Shown: one piece after another, positions 12,501-22,813 of the stretch | How positions within the stretch are numbered: position 1 is the first letter of the stretch | How the letters are laid out: each line of letters starts with the position of its first letter | Assembly (NCBI GenBank): GCA_000310025.1 | Contig: FN649741.1 | Span: 6,198,180-6,237,461, forward strand | Length of the DNA stretch: 39,282 bases | DNA from: Ectocarpus siliculosus | Lineage: Eukaryota; Sar; Phaeophyceae; Ectocarpales; Ectocarpaceae | Direction: 5' to 3' | Program-made: the position numbers and the translations under genes | The notes under the pieces: generated by a model | What the model was told of the DNA's origin: nothing | The model's input: the letters and a program-made list of their open reading frames with translations, nothing else | The model's database searches: none

Positions 12501-14882
12501 GGTGAAGCGGAGTCCTCCCGCCGGGCGCCCTCGCCCCTACAAACGCCTGGTTCTCTATCAAAACCCTGACCGTGGCGAGCTTCCCTTGCCTCGAGGCGAA
12601 GTGCAGAGCGGTCCAGCCCGAATCCGGGTCCCGTGCGTCAACGTTCGCACGGGGCAAGGAAAGCATGTAGGACAGTCTGGAGAGCGGCGTGCGGTGTATG
12701 GGAGGCAGGGCAAATTCAAGCGAGATGGGGGGGCTGATGTGATGCTGGTGGTTGGCGACGAAGGTGGGCGAGGGCTGTGCAACACGTGTGCTGAAATCGG
12801 TTACAACATATTGAGCAGTATCATAGCATGTTTTGGGGGGAAAATTCCAAGTGACCCGCCAACCTTCTAAGTTCGACACACAACGATTCTCCGGTTCATC
12901 CGGAGCCGTCGCGTGCCAACGTCGGGGAAAACAGCCAAGAAAAAGTGACACATGCTTCAACAGACAAGTGTTAACCTACCACTTGCCAACGTCTACATGG
13001 AGTTTTTTTTGCCACATGTTCTCCCTAAGATTCTGGTCTGAAGGCAGCTCAACAACCAAGCGGGGATTGTTCGTCTCGGTGCCCCCCCCCCCTCTTTTCT
13101 AGGCCCCAGAAGAGCATCAAAGTTCTATACACGTCTAGCTTCCCGTCAGCTGATGGCAGTCGTCGGGAATGCGGCTCTTCGTTCGTGGTGGCTGTTGCCC
13201 CGCTCTAGACACATGGCATTGTTGTCTCCTAACCCCATTGGTTGTGATCAATGACCTCCGGGATAAAACTCCTCACTGCCCCACCAAAAGCGCTTCCCAC
13301 GACATGCATGCCGTGCCGAACGAAACACACCTCTTGTCTTCTCCAGACTTTGCCGCAGACCACACGCTCCAGACATCGTCGCTGCTGCAACGGTTCTTGC
13401 GCTGTTGAGCCTTCACCTCCATGTATCTTCCTTGCCTTGCTCGTTCGAGATCCCTTGCGCATCGAGAAGGGGGGTGCGCCATGCACGACGAAGCGCAATG
13501 CCGGAGGTCGACCTCAGCTCTTGTGAATGCAGGGAGACCCAAAGGCGCGAGACTCTACCTTCATTCGCGGAACTTGGTGTGTTCCAGTCATTATAGACCG
13601 AAAGATGTACAGGAGAACATGCTACTGGTACATACTACGATTCAAAGGAGTATTGCCCGACCACTCGCGTGGCCACGCATTTTAAGGTTGAGGATAGCCA
13701 AGCAGCTGGCACTGCCGACCGGACCCACCCGACAACACAAGTGGAAATACCTTCGCAGCGCCCGACTAAGTGCCGCTAGCTCGGCCTGTTGTACGCCCAA
13801 CAGCTGGTCTCTCTCGCGCTTAGCTTGTTGGGTAAAGCCGGTCTCTGCTAGGACTTTCGCCCAGAAACCTCGTTCGAGAGGTGCAAGCTTCCGCCGAACC
13901 TGATAACGTCGGTAAGGAAAGTCTCATCTGGACTGAGTTGTTTGTTCCCAGGCAACTAGTTAGCGAAACGCCGCTGTTTGAAAGGATTATTGCAATAATT
14001 TCCCCCCCTGCCTATGGGCGCTGAAGCTGAAGCACCTCGCATTGTTGAAGTACAAACTACTAAGCGCGTGTCGCTCTTCGTGTTTGCGCACAACACACGC
14101 GCTGAGAAAAGGGCGTTTATTTCCCGCTCGAAAACAATAACGATACTGGCGGACGATTGGCATGGCCATCAGGCTGTCGTACCTTCTCTGCTTCTTCTAC
14201 TCTTCCCAGGCGGGTGAGATTCTCCCTCGAAGCTTTCATCGTAACGAGCCTTCCATTCAGGGGGATGGCTGACTTCGCCTCATCTCGGGATGATCTTTGG
14301 TGCTATGGTATTTGGCCGAGTGCCAGGAGAGAAGTTAAGGGATGTGAAGATACCGACAAGCAGTTGGTCGTCAGATCGTCGTCAAAACGAAGCAAGAAGC
14401 CCGGAGCGTTCGTTGCGAGCTTTTTTCGGAATTCTGTCACCAGTAGCCGTTACCGTACCTCGAAAACGGACCCTCTCAAGAAACAGTTTAGTGAGTGTCC
14501 TCGTACCATGGCACTTTGTTCTCTGTTGGGTTGAAGTACACGCGGGACTGCAGTCTCCTATGGGCTATCGCGGAGGAGCTGCAGGTCAACGACAAGAACG
14601 ACTTTGTCGCGTGAAGATAGCAACACCAGCAGTCGTGGCTGGCGGCTTTAGGTGGTCCATTCCTATGATTTGGCGTACATTCAAAGGTGAATCACCTCGT
14701 TACAGCAGTCTACACTCTAGAACTCTTTGTCTACGAAGCTGTTGTGTCGGGGTGGGGATACCTGTGCAAGAGCTTTCCGCTCCCGCCGATGCTTGCTCTC
14801 TAGTTCTCGTGCTTTGTTGGCAGCCTGTCTATCCAGGGTGAGTATTCTTTCGTCCCATTGTCGTTCGAGTTTGACCAGATTC
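9513..14882 (-). CDS. Ankyrin-TPR protein with N-terminal coiled coil (5' end unresolved)
   Basis: Minus-strand exons 14882-14762, 13899-13751, 12676-12475, 12075-11885, 11446-11332, 11016-10787, 10472-10261 and 10039-9513 join in matching phases (0, 2, 0, 2, 0, 2, 1) and give 582 codons ending at TAG 9515-9513. Exons 1-2 are a charged heptad-like coiled coil (LVKLERQWDERILTLDRQAA, then RERDQLLGVQQAELAALSRA). Exons 3-4 hold three ankyrin repeats (DSGWTALHFASRQGK, GGRTPLHLAAGWGTYE, KGETAQHLAEYRQRGK). Exons 5-8 hold about five TPRs (LGRLGGLCRAAGRLEDA, LGNLGVVCRELGEAEEA, NLGLHYLSEGRVEEARPL, MGVQRYVAGDYPSASEFF), then a Gly-rich tail. Both repeat types bind proteins, so a scaffold role is inferred. 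The exon at 14882 begins with one base of a split codon, so at least one 5' exon is missing, probably in 14.9-15.3 kb. Acceptors at 11447 and 12677 are short of pyrimidines. The last exon could be spliced further. Confidence 0.78.
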
Positions 14883-15700
14883 CTGCGTACCAGTAGAGCA
14901 AATATGCAGCAAATAATGCGCATGACAGGCTGTAGAAGGGAGCATGAGGTTATGCTGCTCAGTGTGACTAAGCAATTTTGGTTGGTTTCGCAGTCTCTTG
15001 GACCTCAGGTGACAAGAAGTTCCACGCGGATGGGCCGCGAACACTCCGGACAGCAAATAAATGGCCAATCAAGCAGAGAGGAACATCCATATCCCGCAGC
15101 CTAGCCAGCAGCCTAGCCAGCAGTACAGGAGGTACGGCCTCTGTTCGCACTAATGTAGTACTGCTCTGAATTGAAGTCAATTTGCGCTAACCAGGGCGTG
15201 TCGAGAGTCTCCGAGATTGCCTTACCACCGAAGCGGGCCGAGAGCCACATCGGATTTGGCTTCAATTCCGTTCATATGAGTGCAGTCCCCCCCTCCACGC
15301 CGTGCTTCTCTGCTGTGTGGTGCTGTGGTGCTGTGGTGCTGTGGTGCTGTGCTCTGTGGCTCTGTGGTACGTAGCTTGGAGTTGCACATTGCACATTCCG
15401 TTGAGAGAACCCGAAAAGGAACAAAAAATGCGGCGAGATAGCGAGAGGGGGGAGGTGGGGGGGAGCTGCTGCAGGGTCGCAGCCGCGCAAGGATAGTGAC
15501 CTACAGAGCATACCCAGCACAAGAGCTGCATTCCCGCTGGGCTGCGCGGTTTCTGAGCGGTATCTCGTTTGCGTTGCCGGCACCCTGTAGTCTCGTGCGT
15601 GTCTTGGAACCCACCTTCGCGTCTGCGCAAGGCAGATCGACAGCAGAGCAGCTGAGAGAGGAGAGGAGAAGAGGGGAGGAGAGAGACAGAGGGCGGAGGG
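14883..15700. other. Divergent promoter region and unresolved 5' exon of the ankyrin-TPR gene
   Basis: This stretch lies between the first placed exon of the ankyrin-TPR gene (minus) and the MAPKK start (plus). A minus-strand segment ending with a GTCCAA donor near 15004 could supply the missing phase-2 exon, but no ATG fits clearly. A GA-rich tract at 15640-15700 precedes the MAPKK ATG and probably lies in its 5' UTR. A 13-base unit repeated in tandem occurs at about 15099-15124. Confidence 0.45.
15311..15365. repeat. Short tandem repeat of GCTGTGGT-like units
   Basis: At least four clean copies of an eight-base unit, followed by decayed copies. It lies upstream of the MAPKK start in likely promoter or 5' UTR sequence. 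Confidence 0.85.
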
Positions 15701-18700
15701 ATGGAAAGCGGTCACAATGCCCAAGTAGCTCAAGGAGTGCAAGCGCGTGAGCGACGAAGGTCGTCGATCTCGCTGGCTATCCCAGTCTGCGCTCACCAGA
15801 TGACTGCATCAGTTGAGATACGTAACGACGAGGTGGAGTTTGAGGCGCACGGCGTAAAGATCAGCCACGAGGGCCTGTTCATCGAAGGCACCAACGTCAG
15901 CGAGATACACCAGGACGATTTGCGCGTGCTCCGCGAGCTCGGTCGTGGGGCCTGTTCAGTGGTCAAACAGGCTCAGGTGCGCAGAAGAGCGAGAGAGCAG
16001 TGGCTCAACGAACACAAATCCACAGCTGCCAAATCCACTCCACGGAGTGTCCTGAATTCAAGCGCATCGAAAATCACAAAACGACCAACGACCACCAGAG
16101 GCAAATTTTTTGCAACAATTTCGGAACAAATGAACAAATGTAACACGTCGCCATCATTCTCTTCTGATGAAACGGACGTTTGCCGCGTGCTCCAAGCAAT
16201 GATGCATATCGCTGGCGTATTTTGGCACTGCTGTGTTCTGGTATTCTGCGCGGCATGCATGCTAGATACGGATGTGGCAGCGGTTACCTGCATTGGCCTG
16301 CTCGGAAAGCTGCTGCAGTACGTCCTCGTGCATGTACACATGATTATGATGTGCAGCACCAAAGAGGGGCGGTTCCACGTTGTGTATGCATGGGATACGC
16401 CCATGGAATGCCAACTGGATCCATTGCCGTTGTTGGCAAATATGCAAATATGCTGTCCATCGCATAGTTTGACTATGGGTGTTGTGTAGGGCCTACTGCC
16501 ACGTCAGGGATTTTTCTGCGGAATATGGTGATTCTTGTCATATCCTGGAATTACGAATTACTCTTTCCCCGGTAAGTATACTATAAATAGCACGGGCAGT
16601 GTCTTCGCCAGAAAAAAAAAGCTACGTACATAGTCTACATTCGTTCGTGGCATATGGATATTCATGCACAGGCCCATGTTTAATCTGTTTCCTGGTATAT
16701 CCTTAATTATTGGACCCATTTTCGTTGAGCAACGGGTTGCGTGATGCCAATGCAGCCAGCCATCCGTATGCGCACTTCTACTGTACCGGAGTACTAGAAG
16801 TACACCACAAACCAACACGAGTTTGCGCGCAGCACGTGGAGACGCGCTGTACGCCATCAAGGTGTTCAGCGTTGAGCAACGGTTTGCGTAATGCGAATGC
16901 AGACCAGCCACCCGTACGCGCACTTCTACTGCACAGCAGTACCGTAATAGTCGGAGAGTTGGCGCCGGCCGGAGAGATGGCACCGGTTGGAGAGATGGCA
17001 CCGGGGTGCGATAAAAAACCCGAGAAAAAAAACTATAGTTCGATTTACGCACCGGGGTCGGTGAGATCGCACCGGGTGCGATCTCTTGAGCTCCTTTTCA
17101 GCTGCCGGAATGAAGTACATGTTACACGTGGGGACGGTGTCAGCGGAGTGCCACTCGTTTATTTACGATTGGATGGTCGCGGTTCACGCGGGGTGTCAGT
17201 TGTTCTCATTTTTTAATTGGCATGGAAGTTGCCAACCGTACACTCAACCAAACACACAACGTACAAGCCGCACCCCACCTTACACAACCCGAAACTGTTG
17301 TACTGCTACGTACGTACTGGTATCCGTAGAAGAAGACCGAAACGAAAGCGGGAAACAATCGATACCGTGTGTACTGGTACCACCTCAGATGGAAACGACA
17401 TCGTTTGTTGTTGTTACGCCATAGCCAAACTCGCATCAAACACAAGACCACTCGCTGCATGGAAAGCTGTTACGTGCCAGCCTACGTTGCCGTTACCGGT
17501 GTGCTTCCAACCAACAACAACGGTACCTAAACGTGTGGTTCTGTCCTGATCAACAACGGTAACTAAACGCGCAGCACGTGGAGACGCGAGAGCTGTACGC
17601 CATCAAGGTGTTCAGCGTGTTCGACAAGGACAAGCGCTCGCAGCTCCTGAAGGAGGTGGAGACGCTGTCCAGCATGGAGTGCCCGAGCCTTATCAACTTG
17701 GTGGGGGGCTACCTCAAGGCACGTCAGGGGACACTAAATCGAAAATAGCAGTCGTTGAGAACGGATAGGAACAAATGCAGCTGTCGCTACAGATGATTGC
17801 GAGTAGATAGCATTGGGTGGAACCTTGGAGAGAGCGTGCTGTAATCGTGACTGCAGTAGCAAGGTGTGTTTTTGCTGCCTCTGCAAAGAAGCCTGCAACA
17901 ACTCTCAACAAAAGGGTGGCCCTGTTCAAATGCACATTTTTTTTCTGGTGTACATTGGTGTAGTCATGTTTTTACTTGTTTCGGTGGGATGCGCGTATAG
18001 GGAGGCAAACAAGAGTAGTACTCTAGCACAAAATTCTGTGTACTGGGTAGAGATGCTCTTGCCATGACAGCTCGAAGGCTGCAGAAGGCTGATGCTCCTC
18101 CCGTTTCCAGTTGCGTAGAACTGAACAACCCGTCTCTCAGTGTATATCTCTCCTGGTGGCGTTTAATGGGGCACATACTCCTGCCGCTTTCTCTTCATGC
18201 CAACCTGGTTGTTCGATCGCTTGTTGTTGCCCCCCCTGCCTGCAGGACGGCAGCATTCACGTGGTGCTCGAGTACATGGACCGCGGCAGCTTGTCGGACG
18301 TGATCCATGGCTGGCGCGGAATGGACTACGGGGAGGACCTCATGGCCGCCATCACACTTCAGGCACGACCTTGGGTTATGCTCTCTGGCGCGCTCATGTG
18401 GTTGCTGCTCCTGCTAATATACGGGGGGCATAGGCCTAGTTTTGGGCGGTGCTTGTTCAGTCTGACAAAGACGGGGTCCAGACCAAACCCAGTTTGTTTT
18501 CCTCTCTTATTCTCCCGTCTGCCGTGTTGCGGTAGTGGCTCCTTGGGGTTCTGTTGGGAAGCGATCCCCTTTGTGTAGCAGCTGCGAATCTCAGCCCCGC
18601 CTCTTGCCGTACGGTGCAGATACTCTGGGGGCTGGGCTACCTTCACTACGAGCACCACGTTCACAGAGACGTCAAGCCCCAAAACGTGCTGCTGAACAGG

Positions 18701-21700
18701 TAAGCAAAGCCGCGATTGGAGGTCGCCGAAAACCCAAGCATCCCTCACGGGAAAAATTCGACGCATGCCCCGGCTATAAAATCCTGATCCTGCCCGTACC
18801 GAGTGGGAGAGCAGATGACCACCAAAGTGCCGATTCCGCGTACTGCCTTCTCCCCTCATCCCATGCCCCCTTTTGTTGCCGTTTTTGGATACGGAAGGCG
18901 GCTGTGGTTTCATTTCACCTTGTCATTACGCCCGCTGTCTGGATGGTTACAGTATCTGCACCCCGTGGTTGAAGGGCTTGAAAGACTGTCAGGGATTGGC
19001 TCCGAGAGATTACTTCTCGTTGACGCTATTTTGTGGCACGCCATCGAAGATCCTGTTCGGTTAGGTCATTCTATCAGCACTCTTGCTTCCCGCGATGGAT
19101 TTTCGACTGACGGTGCCCCCTTTCGGACGATCTCACCGACCCTGGTGATGGATGTGTATCGCTTCATGAAACTGCCTGCGCTTGCTGCCAACGGTGTCAC
19201 TTGCGACGATGTTTGTGCTTCAGCCACGGGGAGGTGAAGCTGAGCGACTTCGGGATTGCGCGTGAGCTGCAGGGAGAGATGGTGAGTGGAGCGTTCAACT
19301 GGCCCTCGTGAGGCCGCTCTTAGTATTGACTCGTTTTCGATATCAAGGCCTAGCCTCGGCATGCTGTCTTGAAGAAAGCCGCTGCGAGCATTTAGGCATT
19401 CGACCCCCCCCCTCGCCCCCCCCGGTGTTTGCCCTCGGGGTTGGGTTTTCGTCGCTTGGCAACAACGTTGTACAACAAGCCAATTCACTTCGTGAACTCG
19501 GCAACCAGGTTACCGGGTTTTTTTACCTCTGATTTTTTTTTGCGGTAACCATAATGGTGGTCGAGTAGATCATGTTGTACGGGGTGGAGAAACCTCATTC
19601 CGCGCAACGGGGGATGATCGCACCACGTTGTGTTAAAATGGTCAAGCACCCTCGAGGCAGTTACACAGTGCTTATAACTGTCTCTGGAAGTGAAAGCACC
19701 AGAAAATAAATTAAGTCATACGCAGCTGTCATCCGTACGCAAGGAAGTAAGCACAAGATGCCGAACACCCTTAGCAGAATGCAGCGCACCCTTCATGCGA
19801 CTCGCCGAATACCTCACGTGGCTTCGCGCTTGGTGATGTGAGAGCCTGGTCCGGTGAGAACCCGGCGTGCTCCGTCCCGGCTTTGTAGGGATACGAGGTC
19901 GATGGTCTAACGAGTACGGCATGCACGACTATGAGTACACCCCCCCCCCCCCCCNNNNNNNNNNNNNNNNNNNNNNNNNNNNNNNNNNNNNNNNNNNNNN
20001 NNNNNNNNNNNNNNNNNNNNNNNNNNNNNNNNNNNNNNNNNNNNNNNNNNNNNNCCCCCCCCCCCCCCCCCCCCGCCCCCCTCTTGTGGTGATGTGAGAG
20101 CCTGGTCCGGTGAAAACCCGGCGTGCTCCGTCCCGGCTTTGTAGGGATGCGAGGTCAACGGTCTAACGACTACGGCATGCTCGACTATGAGTACACCCCC
20201 CACCCCCCTCCCTTCAGCACACCGTACATACCAGATGCCATATTTTGTGTACGTAGCTCACGCTCTTGACAACCTACTTTCAATGTTTTTATGTTTTTAT
20301 CGGGGGGTTGTGTCGTCTGCTTCCTTTGGTGCGATGGCTGTTTTTCCTTGTTATCATCAATCCACATTACTTTTTTTTACGCAACGATGCGCTTGTTAGA
20401 CAGTAGTCTCCGCAGCAGTCACATCGGCAGGAGCCGGGTCTCCGGGTAGGTTTCTTCCCTAATCATCACTGTTCTACCTGAATGACCTGGCCAACTCACT
20501 CTACCGCCCCTCCCACCACCTTCTCTGTCTCTCGTTGCAGGACCTAGCGCAGACGATGGTCGGGACGATACGGTATATGGTGAGTGATTGCTGGGGAAGG
20601 CTTGAGTGCAATGTAGTACAGTACACGGGATACTGCAACAACTCGTTGCGCCCCGACGTGGTCTTTCGCAGCACTTTTCCGTACCTTTGCAAGCGGCGTG
20701 TGTTCGGAGTCGACCAAGTCACCAACAACATTTCACGTACAACTGTTTTTCGTCTGTTTGCCTGACTGACGTCATCGTGCCGGAACGACCGCAGTCGCCC
20801 GAAAGGCTTGCGGGTGATGGGTACGGCGTGGCGGCTGACGTGTGGTCCCTGGGGGTGCTGCTGCTCGAGATGGCGGCGCGAAGGCTGCCGTTTGAGAGCG
20901 CCGTTTCGCAGATTGAACTCCACGACAGATTGCAGGCGAGAACAATTGTTGCGGATTGTTGTTGCCATGCACCGTGTTCCCTGAATTTTCGCGCAGCGGG
21001 GTCCCGATACCGTCCAGAGCTGTGGAATCGGCATGTCTTGGTGTTGTTGAGTTGTGCTTCTTGCATCTTCTTTTTTTGCGCTCTTTGTTTGGGGGGGAAG
21101 GCTTGTCGGGGTTGCGGGCACGGGCAGGGGTGCGCGATCTATCCTGCCCCTACACAAGCGCTTAGTAAGCTTGTTGCGACCCATGCCGTTGCTGACCTGA
21201 CCTGACCTACCCGAAATCTCTTCCACACGATCATGCACTACCTTCGGCAACGACCTTTGTCTCGACCCTGTTAACCGTTAGCCGTTTTCTTCTTCCCTCT
21301 TGGGTCAATCAAATGAAATGCCCGCCATCCCTTTTCTCGCGTGGCTCTGTTTCTCTCTGTCTCTCACTCTCTCTTCTCTTTCTCTCTCTCCCCCTCTCCC
21401 TCTCTCTCTCTCCCAACCCCTCAGCAAGACCTAGCGGTGGACGACCTGATCAAGCTCGTCCCCGGACACTCGCCACAGTTCGAGCAGGTGCTGCGGGGGT
21501 GCCTCCAGCCCATCCCCGAAGAACGCCTCACGCCGGCAGAGCTCCTCGAGCTCGACTGGTTCCTACGCTTCCGCGAGCCCCAGCCGCCGGTGGTCTCGGA
21601 AGAAAGCGGGGGCGGGGGGACTGGGGGAGAAAGATCATCCGCTGGAGGGACGGGAGGCGGCGGGATTAGCGAGGGGGGTGGGGACGGCGGCGGGGAACTC

Positions 21701-22813
21701 CAACCGGTACGGGGAGATGTCGCCGAAGCTGGCGAGGAAGAAGAGGCCGACGGGCACTCGGACCTAGACCTGGCGGCTCATGTGGTGCGGGAGTTCATGG
21801 TGAGGGCCGTGGAGAGCGGGGAGCTGGTAGGAGAGGTCAACGGAGGAGGAAGAGGAGGAGGAGGAGGAGGGCTTTCCCAGCAGAGGGAGGAGCAGCATCG
21901 GCGGGGCTCTTCGGGTGGCGGCATGATCCAGACGATGCGAAGGTAGATGGGTGTGGTGTCTGTTGAACTACTGTAGTAGTTGCTTTAGTAAATATTCGAA
22001 CAATCACAGGAAGAATTCCGTCCTTTTTTTTGTTTCGTGTGAGCTCCGTGGGGTGTTTGCCGGGTGTGCCATGCCCTCGTGCGGGTTAGGTACAACCGAG
22101 GATACGTCTCCTTTGGGGGGTATATCGAGCGCGGTGCTGTGTGCTTGTCGCGTGTTTTTGTGTACTTGATTCGGGTTGGTTTTGGTCTTGCACTTGGTGC
22201 AGCTTCTCAAACCACTGCATCACCCCAGCATGCAGTCTTCTGTTCCTGGTGTCCACGTGCATCGAGTGCTGGTTGTCTGCTGCTTCTTTCTTTAGTAAAA
22301 TACAACCAAGAGATTATTCATTCGCCTACGCTTGGAAGTCACCGCCTTCGCCGGTGGATGCACCACGTGTAGCAGGAGGGGAGTTGTCTTGGCGCCGCGT
22401 GCTACGCTTCTGTAGGGATTTTTTTTCCCGTCTGCACAGACGGGTGCGAGGCACGTACAAACCCATCTCGCCGCCGTAGTGCTTCTTTCTCGCTGGCTCA
22501 ATCATGGTCTTCTTCGGGCATGGATAGATGCGCTCGCTTGCGTATTTTCCTCATCACTGTTTATTTTTTCTCAATGTTACGCAACCAATCAATCTCTATT
22601 TTGTTTGTTTTTTTTTGCCCCCGCGCCCTCTGTGTTTCTGTGCAATGACGAACCGCCGCCGCTGCTACCGGCATCATCACCATCAGTGACGGCGACCTGA
22701 GCGACTCGGACGGCCAGAGCCAGGGGGAGTTCGGGTCGGACCCCAAAGAAGACTTCGGCGGGTTCGCGGGTTTCCACCGGGAAGGGCAGGATGCGCTGGA
22801 GCACACGGGGTAG
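15701..22813 (+). CDS. MAP kinase kinase (MAPKK/STE7 family), nine exons, 499 residues
   Basis: Dual-specificity kinases of this family phosphorylate MAP kinases. Exons 15701-15976, 17575-17718, 18246-18362, 18620-18699, 19224-19281, 20541-20579, 20795-20935, 21425-21942 and 22687-22813 total exactly 1,500 nt. Motifs: glycine loop GRGACSVV (81-88), catalytic Lys in YAIK (K103), HRDVKPQN (194-201; catalytic D196), DFG (214-216), VGTIRYMSPERL (232-243) and DVWSLG (253-258). MSPERL with the preceding VGT is typical of MAPKKs. Basic-hydrophobic RERRRSSISLAI (16-27) resembles a MAPK docking site and supports ATG 15701; ATG 15800 is an alternative. The acidic, Gly-rich C-terminal tail ends in exon 9. 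If the last intron is retained, translation stops at TAG 21944-21946. Introns 2, 3 and 7 appear to use GC donors. The position of MEK1 Ser218 is Asp226 here; Thr230 matches Ser222. Introns 1 and 5 hold repeats. Confidence 0.92.
16724..16944 (+). repeat. Direct repeat pair of about 72 bases in MAPKK intron 1
   Basis: Copies at about 16724-16795 and 16871-16944 share GTTGAGCAACGG at the start and CGCACTTCTACTG near the end, with scattered mismatches. The second copy directly follows the broken exon-2 copy, so both probably arose in the same rearrangement. Confidence 0.85.
16826..16873 (+). pseudogene. Broken partial copy of MAPKK exon 2
   Basis: This stretch matches the 3' splice site and first part of the true exon (about 17570-17621), including the AGCACGTGGAGACGCG block and the TGTACGCCATCAAGG block with the catalytic-Lys codon. 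Four bases (AGAG) present in the true exon are missing between the blocks, which shifts the frame. The match includes the GCGCAG acceptor. Confidence 0.88.
16970..17095 (+). repeat. Short GGAGAGATGGCACC tandem with related GCACCGGG units
   Basis: Two copies of GGAGAGATGGCACCGG lie in tandem, followed by several GCACCGGG-type units. The 17 bases at 16986-17002 recur at 36410-36426, at the edge of a foldback element, so this may be a decayed member of that family. Confidence 0.65.
19423..19954 (-). mobile_element. Dispersed element, copy 1 (in MAPKK intron 5, truncated by gap)
   Basis: About 530 bases that recur in reverse complement at 30953-31551 with high identity. Shared landmarks include GGGTTTTCGTCGCTTGGCAA, the palindrome TTCACTTCGTGAA, CGCAGCTGTCATCCGTACG, and the terminal GACTATGAGTACACC followed by a C run. 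No coding capacity is seen. It probably belongs to a non-autonomous element; the far end disappears into the N gap. Confidence 0.85.
19955..20054. other. Assembly gap of 100 N
   Basis: Exactly 100 N lie between poly-C tracts. This is probably a default-length gap, so true size is unknown. It lies within MAPKK intron 5 and should not affect the coding model. Confidence 0.97.
20080..20200 (-). mobile_element. Second terminal fragment of the dispersed element
   Basis: About 118 bases repeat the sequence just left of the gap (about 19833-19950), in the same orientation, with a handful of substitutions such as GAGAACCCGG versus GAAAACCCGG. It ends in the same GACTATGAGTACACC and C run. Either a second insertion or a tandem duplication lies across the gap. 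Confidence 0.85.

Noticed and set aside
13229-13498. Possible extra minus-strand exon of the ankyrin-TPR gene ending at a GTGTGT donor
   Set aside because: Adding it is not needed: the flanking exons already join in phase, and no acceptor with a pyrimidine tract was found for it.
19833-19950. Possible tRNA- or 5S-derived (SINE-like) head in the dispersed element
   Set aside because: No A-box/B-box pair at proper spacing, no cloverleaf could be drawn, and the end is a C run rather than an A-rich tail.
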